The notes beneath the pieces are model-generated. The model was given only the letters and a program-made list of their open reading frames with translations. It was not told where the DNA came from and did no database searches. A program made the translations under genes and the position numbers. Below are positions 54,379 through 63,721 of a stretch of DNA of 64,000 nucleotides, one piece after another. The DNA comes from Desulforhabdus sp. TSK (GTDB taxonomy: Bacteria > Desulfobacterota > Syntrophobacteria > Syntrophobacterales > Syntrophobacteraceae), in NCBI RefSeq assembly GCF_022836495.1, contig NZ_BQXM01000025.1:1-64000 (forward strand). The letters are read 5' to 3'. Position 1 is the first letter of the stretch, and each line of letters begins with the position of its first letter.

Positions 54379-55155
54379 CTAATTCCCCTCCATGGCCACG
54401 ACAAAGGCGTCTTTGAAGCCGTTCTGGCGCAGCCGTTCCATTTCACGTTGAGCGAGCATCAGATCCTGGTAGGCTCCCACCTGGACCCGGTAGAATTGTT
54501 CCTCACCGCAGCCCGCCGGAAAGACCTGGATCCCCTGGACGCCTTTCTGCATCTTGTCTCTCAGGCGGTAGGCGTTGGTCTGGTCCTTGAACGACCCGAT
54601 CTGGATCATAAAATTACCGTATCGGAATGACGGCGTGGGCTCCACCTTCCACACCGTACTGCTGCCCATGTGCTCCTCGGAAGCCACCTGGACCGCCTCC
54701 ACGCGAACCCTGGCAATCCCCTGTTGGGAGGTCCCCAGGTCCTGGGCCGCCTTGTAGGAAAGATCGATGATCCGCCCCGATACAAATGGGCCGCGGTCGT
54801 TCACCCTCACGATGACGGAGCGGCCGGTCTCGAGGGAAGTCACCTTCACATAGGTTCCCAGCGGCAGCGTTTTATGGGCGGCCGATACGGCGTACATGTC
54901 GTAGGTCTCGCCGCAGGAGGTTGCTTTGCCGTGAAAGTCTTTTCCATACCAGCTGGCGACCCCTTCCTCCACGTACCCTTCGGCCGAAGGAATGGGGTAG
55001 TACCAGATGCCCTTGATCTGGTACGGCCGTTGAGTCCGAATGTTCTGTGTGGAGTAGGGTGCCGGCGGAGGGGTTGGGGGACGTTCGGCGCAGCTCGGCA
55101 GAAGAATGATGAAAACCAGCCATATCCAGCCGCAGCTCTTCAAGGAAGTTCTCAC
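54379..55155 (-). CDS. rlpA: RlpA-family septal lytic transglycosylase lipoprotein with SPOR domain
   Basis: This 258-residue protein has a lipoprotein signal with lipobox LPSC (Cys22) and a double-psi beta-barrel at about 64-165: GVASWYGKDFHGKATSCGE, the catalytic region VRVNDRGPFVSGRIIDLS, and SYKAAQDLG. A C-terminal SPOR domain follows (about 180-258, FMIQIGSFKDQTNAYRLRD), which binds denuded glycan strands at the septum. It cleaves naked peptidoglycan during division. It sits upstream of hisD; a MITE-like element lies just upstream of it. Confidence 0.92.
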   Translation of the reverse strand: MRTSLKSCGWIWLVFIILLPSCAERPPTPPPAPYSTQNIRTQRPYQIKGIWYYPIPSAEGYVEEGVASWYGKDFHGKATSCGETYDMYAVSAAHKTLPLGTYVKVTSLETGRSVIVRVNDRGPFVSGRIIDLSYKAAQDLGTSQQGIARVRVEAVQVASEEHMGSSTVWKVEPTPSFRYGNFMIQIGSFKDQTNAYRLRDKMQKGVQGIQVFPAGCGEEQFYRVQVGAYQDLMLAQREMERLRQNGFKDAFVVAMEGN

Positions 55156-55205
55156 GGAGACACCTCACTCCTGGTGGTCTTTCGCAGGCCTCATGTCCGC
55201 CGGCA

Positions 55206-55314
55206 ATGTTGTTGACTCAACGTCACCCCGGTGAAAACCGGGGTCCAGTAAGTCTTTATTTACCTGGATTCCGGCTTTCGCCGGAATGACGAAAGCTGGT
55301 TGAGTCAACAGCAT
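55206..55314 (-). mobile_element. 109-bp MITE-like element, copy 2 (inverted)
   Basis: It is the reverse-complement counterpart of 16207-16316 with the same terminal repeats (ATGTTGTTGACTCAAC; GTTGAGTCAACAGCAT) and the same two hairpins. Differences are concentrated in the spacer between the hairpins. It lies between the Cache-fusion enzyme gene and rlpA. Confidence 0.75.
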
Positions 55315-55343
55315 GGATATCCGCCGCCATCCGAAGCGCCGTA

Positions 55344-57173
55344 TCAAACAGCCTCGTCTTCCTCCATTTTTGCCAGGTCTTCGAAGCGGATGTCAATCCC
55401 CAGGATCCCGACGATTTCCTCGTATTCGTTGGTGATGGGCGCGGAAACCGTAATGCAGAGGGCTCCCGTGTAGCGGGATGTGTAAAAGTCCGTCACGTGG
55501 ACTTTCCCGTCTTTCATGGGCTGGATGAACCAGGGGCGGTCGGAAAGATCCTCGCCGACCCGGGCGCTTTCATACTTGGACTTGTCCACGATGTGCGTGA
55601 TGTTGCGCGTGATCTTGAGCCCCTCGCGGTCGGTGATGTAGATGTACTGGATGAAGGGATTGAGATCCAGGAGCGTCTGCAGGATGGGCTCCTGGCGCGC
55701 GGGGTCCATGCTCTTGATGGACTCGTTCTCGACGACTTCCTCCACCAGGTGAGCCGCCAGGGCATAGGCCTTCAGCTTCAGCCGGTCGAATTCGCTCACG
55801 AAGTATTCGGGCAGGTATCGCCGGGCCCAGCGCTCGAGCTCCTCCGTGGAAATGGAAGTGTTTCTTCCCTGCTCGTATTCATGCATGACCCGCTTGTGGA
55901 TTCTCACAATGCCCGGATGCCTCTTGTCGAGACGGCGGTCTCCTTCCAGGTGCAGCCGGGTGTTCACCCAGTAAGCCACGCTGGCCACCCCCGATTTGTC
56001 TGTGATGATGATGCTGATGGGCCGTCTCAGCAGTTTGTGCGTATCGAAGATGTTGTAGATCTCTTCGTGCTTCACCAGTCCGTCTGCATGAATGCCCGCC
56101 CGTGTGGCGTTGAATTCCTCGCCCGCAAAGGGATAATTGGGCGGAATGCGGTACCCCAGCTCCGACTGAAAGTATTCGGCCATATCGGTGATGGCCGTCA
56201 TATCGATTCCGTCGCTGGTTCCTTTCAGTCCGATGTATTCCACCAGGAGCCCTTCGATGGGGGCGTTCCCCGTGCGCTCGCCGAAGCCCAGGAGGGTGCC
56301 GTTGGCTCCCGAGCACCCATAGAGCCATGCCGTGGCGGCGTTGGTGAGCACCTTGTGGAAGTCGTTGTGGCCATGCCATTCGAGCAGGTGTCCCGGGACT
56401 CCGGCATCTTCGATGAAGGTTCGGATGAGCCGGGGCACACTTCGGGGGAGGGCGGAACCGGGATAGCTGATGCCGAAGCCCAGCGTGTCGCAGAGGCGGA
56501 TCTTGATGGGGATGCCGCTTTCCTGGGCCAGCTGCATCAGTTCGATGGCCAGAGGAACACAGAAGCCGTAAATGTCGGCCCGCGTCACGTCCTCGAAGTG
56601 ACAGCGGGGGGCGATCCCCTTGTCCAGGGCCGCCCGGGCGATGTTCACGTACTTCTTCAAGGCGGTTTTGCGGTCGAGATTGAGCTTCAGGAAGATGTGG
56701 TAGTCGGAGACGGACGTGAGAATGCCCGTTTCCTTCAGCCCGAAATCGGCCACGAGCTTGAGGTCTTCCTCCACGGCCCGGATCCACCCTGTGATCTCGG
56801 GGTACCGGTATCCCTTGGACATGCAGAGCTCCAGGGCCTCGCGATCTTTTTCGGTGTACAGGAAAAACTCGGACTGGCGGATGACTCCACTGGGTCCCGA
56901 TAGGCGGTGCAGCAGGTCGAAGATCTTTTCAATCTGCTTGACCGTGTAGGGGGGGCGGGCCTGCTGACCGTCCCGAAAGGTCGTGTCCGTGATGAACATG
57001 TCTTCCGCCGGATCAATGGGCACCAGCATGTGATCGAAGTCGATGCGAGGCACCTCTTCATAAGGAAAGATTTCCCGCATGAGATTCGGTTCGGGAATCT
57101 CCACCAGGTGATGCCGCCAGAACCTGGAATGTTCGTGATCCAAAACCCGCTTTTTACTGTTCCACCGAGCCAT
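55344..57173 (-). CDS. HMG-lyase/isopropylmalate-synthase-type enzyme fused to Cache-like sensor domain (Re-citrate synthase-like)
   Basis: This 609-residue protein has a DRE-TIM metallolyase barrel in residues 55-400: DTTFRDGQQ (63-71) with the catalytic Asp-Arg, CHFEDVTRAD, the metal ligands HGHND (267-271), and RAGIHADG (His362). This is the family of isopropylmalate, homocitrate and Re-citrate synthases, which join acetyl-CoA to an oxo acid. The barrel region has the length of Re-citrate synthase, an enzyme used by several anaerobes of this group; that identity is an inference. Residues 495-600 form a Cache-like domain (FIQYIYITDREGLKITRN; RPWFIQPMKDGKVHV; ITVSAPITNEYEEIVGILG), normally extracytoplasmic in chemoreceptors, yet no membrane segment or signal peptide is present. 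It starts 4 bp after aspS. Confidence 0.88.
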   Translation of the reverse strand: MARWNSKKRVLDHEHSRFWRHHLVEIPEPNLMREIFPYEEVPRIDFDHMLVPIDPAEDMFITDTTFRDGQQARPPYTVKQIEKIFDLLHRLSGPSGVIRQSEFFLYTEKDREALELCMSKGYRYPEITGWIRAVEEDLKLVADFGLKETGILTSVSDYHIFLKLNLDRKTALKKYVNIARAALDKGIAPRCHFEDVTRADIYGFCVPLAIELMQLAQESGIPIKIRLCDTLGFGISYPGSALPRSVPRLIRTFIEDAGVPGHLLEWHGHNDFHKVLTNAATAWLYGCSGANGTLLGFGERTGNAPIEGLLVEYIGLKGTSDGIDMTAITDMAEYFQSELGYRIPPNYPFAGEEFNATRAGIHADGLVKHEEIYNIFDTHKLLRRPISIIITDKSGVASVAYWVNTRLHLEGDRRLDKRHPGIVRIHKRVMHEYEQGRNTSISTEELERWARRYLPEYFVSEFDRLKLKAYALAAHLVEEVVENESIKSMDPARQEPILQTLLDLNPFIQYIYITDREGLKITRNITHIVDKSKYESARVGEDLSDRPWFIQPMKDGKVHVTDFYTSRYTGALCITVSAPITNEYEEIVGILGIDIRFEDLAKMEEDEAV

Positions 57174-57177
57174 GGGA

Positions 57178-59028
57178 TTAGCTCCTTTGCTGGCTTTCCA
57201 CTTTGATGCAGAGCTCCAGAAGCTGTCGAATGTCCGCCTCCGAAGGGGCTCCGCTCATCAAACATGTTGCTTTTTGAGTTTTCGGGAATGCGATGACGTC
57301 CCGGATGGAAGCGCTGCCACTCAGAAGCATGATAAGACGGTCCATCCCGAAAGCAATGCCGCCGTGGGGCGGTGCACCGTATTGAAGCGCTTCCAGCAGA
57401 AAGCCGAACTTTTCCTGGGCTTCTTCCGAAGAGATCCCCAGGGCGTTGAAAATCCTTTCCTGGAGATCCTGCTGGTGGATACGGATACTGCCCCCGCCGA
57501 CTTCGGTTCCATTGAGGACCAGGTCATAAGCACGACTGCGCACCTTTTCGGGCGCTTCTTCCAGCAGAGGGAGGTCCTCCTCCAGGGGCGATGTGAAGGG
57601 ATGGTGCACGGAAGTGTACCGCTTCGCCTCATGATCCCATTCCAGCAGGGGAAAATGCGTCACCCACAGGAAATTGAACGTGCCGGGCTCCACGAGGTTC
57701 AGTTGGTTGGCCAAGCGCACCCGGAGGTTTCCCAGGGCGTCATGAACCACCTTGCTCTGGTCCGCCACAAAGAAGATGATATCGCCCGTTTCCAGCTTCG
57801 CCCTGGCCGTGAGCTGCGTACGCACGTCGTCCGACAGAAACTTGGTGATGGGGGACTGCCAGCCTTCCGGGAGTATCTTGATCCACGCCATCCCCTGGGC
57901 GCCGAAGATCTTCACATAGTCGATGAGGTCGTCCAGTTCCTTGCGGGAAAGGGTGCTGCCGCCGGGCAGGCGCACCGCTTTGACCAGGCCGCCCCGTTCA
58001 ACTGCCTGCTTGAATACCCGTGCTTCCGATGCCGCCATGATGTCCGTGACGTTGATCAACTGTAACCCGAATCGCGTGTCGGGTCTATCCGTGCCGTAGA
58101 GGTCCATGGCTTGGGCGTAGGGCATGCGCGGAAAGGGAATCTGCAGGTCGATTCCCATCAGCTCTTTGAACAGCAGGGCCATCCAGCCTTCCATGAGCTC
58201 CTGGATCTTTTCTTCGCCCAGGAAGGACATTTCAAGATCGAGCTGCGTGAATTCCGGCTGGCGGTCGGCGCGCAGGTCTTCATCCCGGAAGCACTTGACG
58301 ATTTGAAAATACCGTTCGAAGCCCGCCACCATGAGGAGCTGTTTGAAAATCTGGGGAGACTGGGGCAGGGCGTAGAATTTCCCGGCATTGACGCGGCTGG
58401 GCACGAGGTAGTCCCTGGCGCCTTCGGGGGTGCTCTTGGTGAGCACGGGGGTCTCGACTTCCAGGAACCCCTGGGAGCTGAAGTAATTCCGGGTCAGTTG
58501 GGCCGCCCGGTGCCGCAGGAGCAGGTTGCGCAGGATTTTGGGGCGGCGCAGATCGAGGTAGCGATAGCGCAGTCGGGTGTTTTCATTGGCGTCCAGGTCG
58601 TCTTCGATCTGGAAGGGGGGTGTCTTGGAGGCATTGAGTATCCTCAGCTCGGAAGTGATGACTTCGATCTCCCCCGTCTGCAGCTTGGGGTTCGTCATCC
58701 CCTCGGGGCGTCGTCGGACTTTCCCTTGCACGGCAATGACGTACTCGCTCCGGAGCACCCGCGCATGCTCATGCGCCCGGGCATTATACTGGGGGTCGAA
58801 GACCACCTGGGTGATGCCCATCCTGTCGCGGAGGTCCACGAAAATCAGGCCACCATGGTCTCGCCGGCGCTGGACCCAGCCCATGACGATGACGGTCTCG
58901 TCCACCTGGTCCCGGCCGAGGCTGTTGCAGTCATGTGTCTTCACCCAGTCGCCCAGGGAATCCAACATGGCTCGGGTGGTCTCGTAATCTTCCTGCGCGC
59001 TGATCTGTTGTTCTTCCAACTGGCTCAC
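57178..59028 (-). CDS. aspS: Aspartate--tRNA ligase
   Basis: This 616-residue class II synthetase has an OB-fold anticodon domain ([24 protein letters not shown]), motif 2 ([21 protein letters not shown]), the GAD-type insert and motif 3 ([12 protein letters not shown]). The bacterial length and insert suggest a standard or non-discriminating AspRS; discrimination cannot be read. It starts at a GTG that overlaps the hisS stop (GTGA), so hisS and aspS are translationally coupled. The N-terminal 28 residues before GDWVKTHDC are an extension. Confidence 0.95.
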   Translation of the reverse strand: MSQLEEQQISAQEDYETTRAMLDSLGDWVKTHDCNSLGRDQVDETVIVMGWVQRRRDHGGLIFVDLRDRMGITQVVFDPQYNARAHEHARVLRSEYVIAVQGKVRRRPEGMTNPKLQTGEIEVITSELRILNASKTPPFQIEDDLDANENTRLRYRYLDLRRPKILRNLLLRHRAAQLTRNYFSSQGFLEVETPVLTKSTPEGARDYLVPSRVNAGKFYALPQSPQIFKQLLMVAGFERYFQIVKCFRDEDLRADRQPEFTQLDLEMSFLGEEKIQELMEGWMALLFKELMGIDLQIPFPRMPYAQAMDLYGTDRPDTRFGLQLINVTDIMAASEARVFKQAVERGGLVKAVRLPGGSTLSRKELDDLIDYVKIFGAQGMAWIKILPEGWQSPITKFLSDDVRTQLTARAKLETGDIIFFVADQSKVVHDALGNLRVRLANQLNLVEPGTFNFLWVTHFPLLEWDHEAKRYTSVHHPFTSPLEEDLPLLEEAPEKVRSRAYDLVLNGTEVGGGSIRIHQQDLQERIFNALGISSEEAQEKFGFLLEALQYGAPPHGGIAFGMDRLIMLLSGSASIRDVIAFPKTQKATCLMSGAPSEADIRQLLELCIKVESQQRS

Positions 59029-60287
59029 TGTTTGTAAATTCCTTTCATGGCTTCAACGACCGTTTCAAGGGAAAGATTTTTCTGGCTCTTGTCCGTCATG
59101 TCCCGGAGCTGGATTTCACCACGCGCCAGTTCTTCTTCGCCCAGGATGAGAACATGCCGTGCGGAAAACTTGTCCGCCCGCCGCATCTGGCTCTTGAGGC
59201 TGCGCCCCTCGTAGTCCATTTCCGTTTCGATTCCGGCGTTTCTAAACTGCTGGGTGAGGAGGAAGCCCTTTTGGCGCGCCGCATCGTCCAGGGCCGCTAT
59301 AAAGATCTTGGGGCTCCGCCGGCTCTCTTCCCTTTCCTGCTGGAGAAGCAGGATCAGCCGTTCCATCCCGATGGCAAAGCCGATTCCCGGCAAATCAGGG
59401 CCTCCCAGATCCTTCACCAGGCCGTTGTAACGCCCGCCTCCACCCACGGCATTCTGGGCCCCCAGCCGGTCGGTGATGACTTCGAAGGTGGTCCGCATGT
59501 AGTAGTCGAGTCCCCGCACCATCCTGGGGTTGATGACGAAAGGGGTGTCGAGGGCATACAGGGAGGCTTTGACCCGCTCGAAATGGTCGGAGCATGCGCC
59601 GCAGATGGATTCCAGGAGCAGGGGCGCACCCTCCAGAGCCTCCCGGCAGCGCTCCACTTTGCAGTCGAAGGTGCGCAACGGGTTGGTGAGGCGGCGGCGC
59701 TGGCAGTCGGGGCACAGCGTTTCGGCGTCCTTCTCCAGAAAATCCTGCAGGACCTTGCGGTAGGTTTTGCGGCATTCCGGGCACCCCAGGGAGTTGATAT
59801 GCAGGACGACTCCCGATAGGCCCACGCGCTCCAGGAAGATACGGAGCATATAAATGATTTCGGCATCCAGCATGGGGTCGTCCATGCCGAAGGCCTCCAC
59901 ATCGATTTGATGGAACTGGCGGTATCTGCCCTTTTGAGGCCTTTCGTGGCGGAACATGGGACCGATGGCGTAGAACTTCTGCATGAGGGGGTCGGCATGC
60001 AGCTTGTGCTGGATGAAGGCGCGCACGACGGATGCCGTGGCTTCGGGACGCAGGGCCAGCTTTTCCCCCTTGCTGTCCTCCAGCACGTACATTTCCTTTT
60101 CCACGATGTCCGTGCTGTCGCCGATCCCCCGCGCGAAGAGCTCCAGCTTCTCCATGGCCGGCGTGCGGATCTCCCGGTATCCGAAGTCTTCCATGACCCG
60201 CCGGGCAGTCTCCTCGACCCTCTGCCACCATTCAATCTGGCCGGGCAAAATATCGTTCATCCCTTTTACCGCTTGGATGCTTTCCAT
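59025..60287 (-). CDS. hisS: Histidine--tRNA ligase
   Basis: This 420-residue class II synthetase has [11 protein letters not shown] at the start, motif 2 around [18 protein letters not shown], and the histidine A motif [14 protein letters not shown]; the anticodon-binding domain ends near [10 protein letters not shown]. Its C-terminus overlaps the aspS start. Upstream, 567 bp lack genes and hold two inverted repeats. Confidence 0.96.
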   Translation of the reverse strand: MESIQAVKGMNDILPGQIEWWQRVEETARRVMEDFGYREIRTPAMEKLELFARGIGDSTDIVEKEMYVLEDSKGEKLALRPEATASVVRAFIQHKLHADPLMQKFYAIGPMFRHERPQKGRYRQFHQIDVEAFGMDDPMLDAEIIYMLRIFLERVGLSGVVLHINSLGCPECRKTYRKVLQDFLEKDAETLCPDCQRRRLTNPLRTFDCKVERCREALEGAPLLLESICGACSDHFERVKASLYALDTPFVINPRMVRGLDYYMRTTFEVITDRLGAQNAVGGGGRYNGLVKDLGGPDLPGIGFAIGMERLILLLQQEREESRRSPKIFIAALDDAARQKGFLLTQQFRNAGIETEMDYEGRSLKSQMRRADKFSARHVLILGEEELARGEIQLRDMTDKSQKNLSLETVVEAMKGIYKQ

Positions 60288-60474
60288 GTAGTTTCCTTAA
60301 AGATTCCTTTGGCATTGATGAGAGGGTTAGATTTGTCGTAAACGTGACTATGTAAAAAACGGGGCTGTAAAAGTCAAGAAAAACCTCGGAGATTCAATGC
60401 TGTCATACGAGTCTGGGGAGTTGGCTCATCTGCCTTTCACGCTATACCTATTGAGGATGAAAAGCTTCGTTTTT

Positions 60475-60530
60475 GTAGGAGCGGCTTCCAGCCGCGACGT
60501 GAGTGGGTCGCGGCTGGAAGCCGCTCCTAC
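60475..60530. repeat. Palindromic repeat of the GTAGGAGCGGC family, copy B
   Basis: Perfect 24-bp arms (60475-60498, 60507-60530) share their first 22 bases with copy A at 13756-13826; the centre is shorter (8 bp). It lies in the gap between hisS and the insertion cluster. The rest of that gap (60288-60779) holds the repeat at 60605-60683 and no recognised gene. Confidence 0.85.
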
Positions 60531-60604
60531 AAAGAGCATGGAGCGACCTGAAAATGTAACTTCTTAACCAAAACGAGTATAAGTCAAAAAAATATTGCTT
60601 CATT

Positions 60605-60683
60605 GCGGATTAGCGTGACGTGGCCCATCCGATTCCCGCCTCAAGGGGGGAATTGTTTTTGTGGCATTTTCACGTTAATCCGC
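60605..60683. repeat. Inverted repeat with GCGGATTA-type arms
   Basis: GCGGATTAGCGTGA (60605-60618) and TCACGTTAATCCGC (60670-60683) pair 13 of 14 bases. An ATTCCC/GGGAAT hairpin lies between them. The layout resembles the other small hairpin elements, but no second copy was found in the window. Confidence 0.6.
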
Positions 60684-60811
60684 GAAGACCCAAAATATTT
60701 TGTCGCAAAATGGGGGTGAACGGGCAAGAAACGTTCTGAGAGCGCAGTGTGGACCCGTGTGTCCATAGGCTTTTTATAACCTAAACTGAGCGATTCGCCA
60801 CGGTCGTAGAT

Positions 60812-61684
60812 CTAGGGTGTGTACGCAAAGCGTGCTGTATTTGTTATAATTTATTATGTTTAGACACGAATTAACTGACGAACAATGGAAAAAACTACAG
60901 CCGTTTCTTCCACCGCAAAAGCCCGAGACCGGCAGGCCATCCGAGGATCACAGGAGGATCATCAACGGCATCCTCTGGAAGCTCAAAACCGGTGCTCCGT
61001 GGAGGGACATGCCCGAGCGGTACGGTCCCTGGAACACGATCTACAGCCGGTTCTACCGCTGGAGCAGAAAGAGGATATGGGACCAGATCCTTTCCGCCAT
61101 TCAGTCCAAAGCAGATGCCAAAGGAGGCATCGACTGGGAAATCCACTTTGTCGATGGCACCATCATTCGAGCCCACCAGCATGCGGCTGGGCTAAAAAAA
61201 GGGACCCTGAGAAGGAGGCCCTTGGCCACAGCCAGGGAGGCTTCTCCACCAAAGTCCACCTCAGAACCGACGGCAGCGGTAAACTCATAACCTTTGTTCT
61301 CACACCCGGTGAGAGGCATGAGGCCATAGCCTTTGAGGACCTGATGGAAAAGGGTGCCATAAGAAAGGATGGCAAAGGTCGGCCACGCCTTAGACCCGAA
61401 CGGGTGAGCGGCGACAAGGCCTACAGCAGCAAAAAGATCCGAGAGTATCTCCGCAAGCACCATATCCGGATCACCATTCCTCGTAAGGTCAATGAGAAGC
61501 GTACTGGTCCCTTCAACAAGACCCTCTACCGGCTGAGGAATCGCATCGAGCGCTTCATCAACCGCATCAAACAGTTCAGATCCATCGCCACCCGGTATGA
61601 CAAATCCGCTCTCAGCTACCGGGCCATGTGGATCATCGGAGCTATATTGTTATGGCTGCAGTAATCTTTGCGTACACACCCTAG
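60812..61684 (+). mobile_element. IS5-family (IS427-type) insertion sequence nested in IS1380
   Basis: 873 bp bounded by 19-bp perfect inverted repeats (CTAGGGTGTGTACGCAAAG; the outer CTAG or TA may be target duplication). It carries one two-frame transposase gene. It lies in the non-coding strip between the IS1380 transposase stop and that element's terminal repeat, so it inserted later and left the IS1380 transposase untouched. Confidence 0.88.
60856..61664 (+). CDS. IS5/IS427-type transposase made by -1 frameshift
   Basis: The first frame (60856 onward) gives the N-terminal part: LTDEQWKKLQPFLPP, GILWKLKTGAPWRDMPERYG and the first catalytic Asp in HFVDGTIIRAHQ. At seven A followed by GGG (61194-61200) a -1 slip leads into the second frame: KRDPEKEALGHSQGGFSTK, the second Asp in VSGDKAY, and the Glu in RNRIERFINRIKQF, ending at 61664. 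A-tract slippage is the usual expression mode in the IS427 group, so this is taken as functional. It lies within intact terminal repeats. Confidence 0.87.
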
Positions 61685-61712
61685 GCCTACCGTGGATTTC
61701 AACTACTGTTCC

Positions 61713-63107
61713 TCAGACCCAAGTGAATACCGGCGGTGTTCCGCTATTAGTCCAGAGTTTATTGAAGTTGAGCAATTCCCATGCTGATTGGGTCAACTTC
61801 AGGATGATTTTGCCGGAGGTTCGGACAATCTTTGCCGCTATATCGATGATTTTGCGACGGAGAGTTGTCGGGTAAGACTCGATGGGAACGACCTCCGAGC
61901 AGACATCTTCCTTGAAGCACTCAAAGAGGAAGAAGGCAAGCAGCACGGTGTAGTAAAATGCTGCATTGGGGGCGAACCTTTTGAAAGGGAGTGCCTCCGT
62001 TACGAAATCCTTCAATGCTCTGTGAACCAGCTCGTCACTTCCGCGACCGTGAGACATTTCAAGAATGGATGAGGCCTCAAGAAGATTGGAGAACCCGGCT
62101 TTTTCCAGTTGTACATCGATTGGACAACCCATTCCAATGTTGGTGTAAATCACATTGGCCGGGCGTACAAACGCCAGGAGCAATTGCCCATTCTTATCCA
62201 TGGGCTGGCAATAAAGGGCTCGTCTGAATTTCGACCAATTGCCTCGTCTATCACCAAACTCGAAATACGCCCACACATGGCGGTCCTTTTGGTAGCGTTT
62301 CCAATGGATGTTTTCGGTTGCTTTGGCTACCGCATGGATGTCTTTGTACAGCTTGCCTGTGCACACGTAGCCAATGGAGAGTTTTTCAAAGATCTTGAAC
62401 AGTTTCTGGTCAAAAAATCCACTATCCATGCGGATGATGATGGGGACGTCCTCGCTGTAGTGCCGCCGGATCAGACCAACCACATGGCAAACCATCTTCC
62501 CAACGGTGTCACCGTGGTTGCTGTGTTTCTTCCCTCCGCGAAACACGGCATCGATGAGAAAACGCCCCCATGTCATCTGAAGAGGTTGGAATCCCATTAC
62601 ATTCTTGTAGGTCGGCTGAACACCATGGCGTACGCTTGCCTCTGAATTGTCCATCACCATGGTGTCGATGCCAATCTCTATTATTTCGGGTTTCGCCAGC
62701 CGAAGACGCCGAAGGAAAAGCTGTTGAAGAATACGGCGAAACAACCAGATTCGAAACCAGGAGAAGGCCTTGAAAAAGCGCTTCACCGAATGGGATGAAA
62801 GCATCGCCCCTGCCTCGGTTTCGATGGTTGCCGCATAACCGGGGTCCTTTTTCAGTGAATCGAAGTGGCTCAGGTGGAGACTCGTGCCATCCACAAGGAA
62901 GCACAGGATCTGCTTGAAGATTTCTGTGACAGCCTGACCTTTGTTGTTTTTCCTGATGCCTCCAAACAGACGTTCGAGGTGCGAAAACAATTGTATCCCG
63001 TACACATAACGCACAAACAGCTGCAAACCTCCCCGCGAGGTGAGTGTATCGGTGGTACACTCCGCTGAGTGAATCTTACATTTGCGCTCTTGAGCTTTAG
63101 CGGTCAT
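61713..63107 (-). CDS. IS1380-family transposase
   Basis: This 464-residue DDE transposase has GIDTMVMDNSEASVRHG (first Asp), IIIRMDSGFFDQKLFK (second Asp) and a long beta-strand insertion domain before a late Glu, as in IS1380. AGGAGG stands in front of the ATG at 63107. The gene is complete. Its element carries a fresh-looking target duplication, so it may have moved recently. Confidence 0.9.
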   Translation of the reverse strand: MTAKAQERKCKIHSAECTTDTLTSRGGLQLFVRYVYGIQLFSHLERLFGGIRKNNKGQAVTEIFKQILCFLVDGTSLHLSHFDSLKKDPGYAATIETEAGAMLSSHSVKRFFKAFSWFRIWLFRRILQQLFLRRLRLAKPEIIEIGIDTMVMDNSEASVRHGVQPTYKNVMGFQPLQMTWGRFLIDAVFRGGKKHSNHGDTVGKMVCHVVGLIRRHYSEDVPIIIRMDSGFFDQKLFKIFEKLSIGYVCTGKLYKDIHAVAKATENIHWKRYQKDRHVWAYFEFGDRRGNWSKFRRALYCQPMDKNGQLLLAFVRPANVIYTNIGMGCPIDVQLEKAGFSNLLEASSILEMSHGRGSDELVHRALKDFVTEALPFKRFAPNAAFYYTVLLAFFLFECFKEDVCSEVVPIESYPTTLRRKIIDIAAKIVRTSGKIILKLTQSAWELLNFNKLWTNSGTPPVFTWV

Positions 63108-63286
63108 AACGACCTCCTACCCTTTGGGTTGAGTTGAATCCGAACAAATTCTCGCGAAAGTCTTTGTCGATTCAACAACATACTCCAAAGGGTAGATTCC
63201 TTAAATCCCAAAATCGCTCAATTTAGGTATAAGTCTGTGTTGTGCCGTCAAGTGAGTGGCAGTACCCTCTGATTTGGGGTTAAGAT

Positions 63287-63553
63287 TGGGGCGTCCAAAA
63301 AGGGGCAAAATGGCCCGAATTTCTTGCCCGGTTCTTGGCCCTCCTGATCCCCCGGAGGGATCACAGCCATTAGCCGGTGATTGAGCTAGCAAAGGTGATA
63401 CCACCGGTAGGCCTCCAGGGTCGTTTCCTTCTTTTTCATTCTTAACAGGGGGTATCGGCCTTAAGGCCTCAACCCCCGGCTAATAGCTGTGAGCCCTCCG
63501 GGCTCTGCAGGGTCAAAAAACCGGCAACAATCGAGATTCAATTTGGACGCCCT
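63287..63553. mobile_element. 267-bp MITE-like element with 10-bp flanking direct repeat
   Basis: The ends carry GGGCGTCCAAA (63289) and TTTGGACGCCC (63542) as an 11-bp inverted repeat. Inside, a 24-bp inverted repeat (63354-63377 and 63476-63499, two mismatches) folds the centre. GGGTTAAGAT occurs directly on both sides (63277-63286 and 63554-63563), as expected for a target duplication of about 9-10 bp. There is no open frame of note. It fills the gap between the IS1380 element and the DUF4160 gene. Confidence 0.7.
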
Positions 63554-63564
63554 GGGTTAAGATA

Positions 63565-63721
63565 ATGCCAACTGCACTGCGGATTGGGTCATACAGGTTC
63601 TTCTTCTATGCTGGTGACAGGGATGAACCGGCTCACGTCCATATCGAACGAGAGGATAAGGTGGCCAAGTTTTGGCTTGATCCTGTCCGGCTCTGCCATA
63701 GCGGAGGATTCAACCGCAATG
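63565..63721 (+). pseudogene. DUF4160-domain gene truncated by IS66
   Basis: The reading MPTALRIGSYRFFFYAGDRDE followed by PAHVHIEREDKVAKFWLDPVRL matches the N-terminal two-thirds of DUF4160 proteins, small partners often found beside DUF2442 genes in TA-like pairs. After HSGGFNRN the frame enters the end of an IS66 element (from about 63722) and stops at 63759. About 25-30 C-terminal residues are lost. Its start codon lies 2 bp after the direct repeat bordering the MITE-like element. Confidence 0.78.

Larger units (their letters stand above)
60780..63227 (-). mobile_element. IS1380-family insertion sequence (interrupted by IS5)
   Basis: The ends carry matching inverted repeats, CCTAAACTGAGCGATT at 60780 and the complement of CCTAAATTGAGCGATT ending at 63227, one mismatch in 16. 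The element is flanked by the 5-bp direct repeat TATAA (60775-60779; 63228-63232), a target duplication. Without the inserted IS5 it is 1575 bp, normal for IS1380. Its transposase is intact at 61713-63107. Confidence 0.88.

Noticed and set aside
61190-61205. IS5 transposase counted as a pseudogene because of its two frames
   Set aside because: The junction is an A7G slippery site with both parts complete, the normal expression mode of this IS group.
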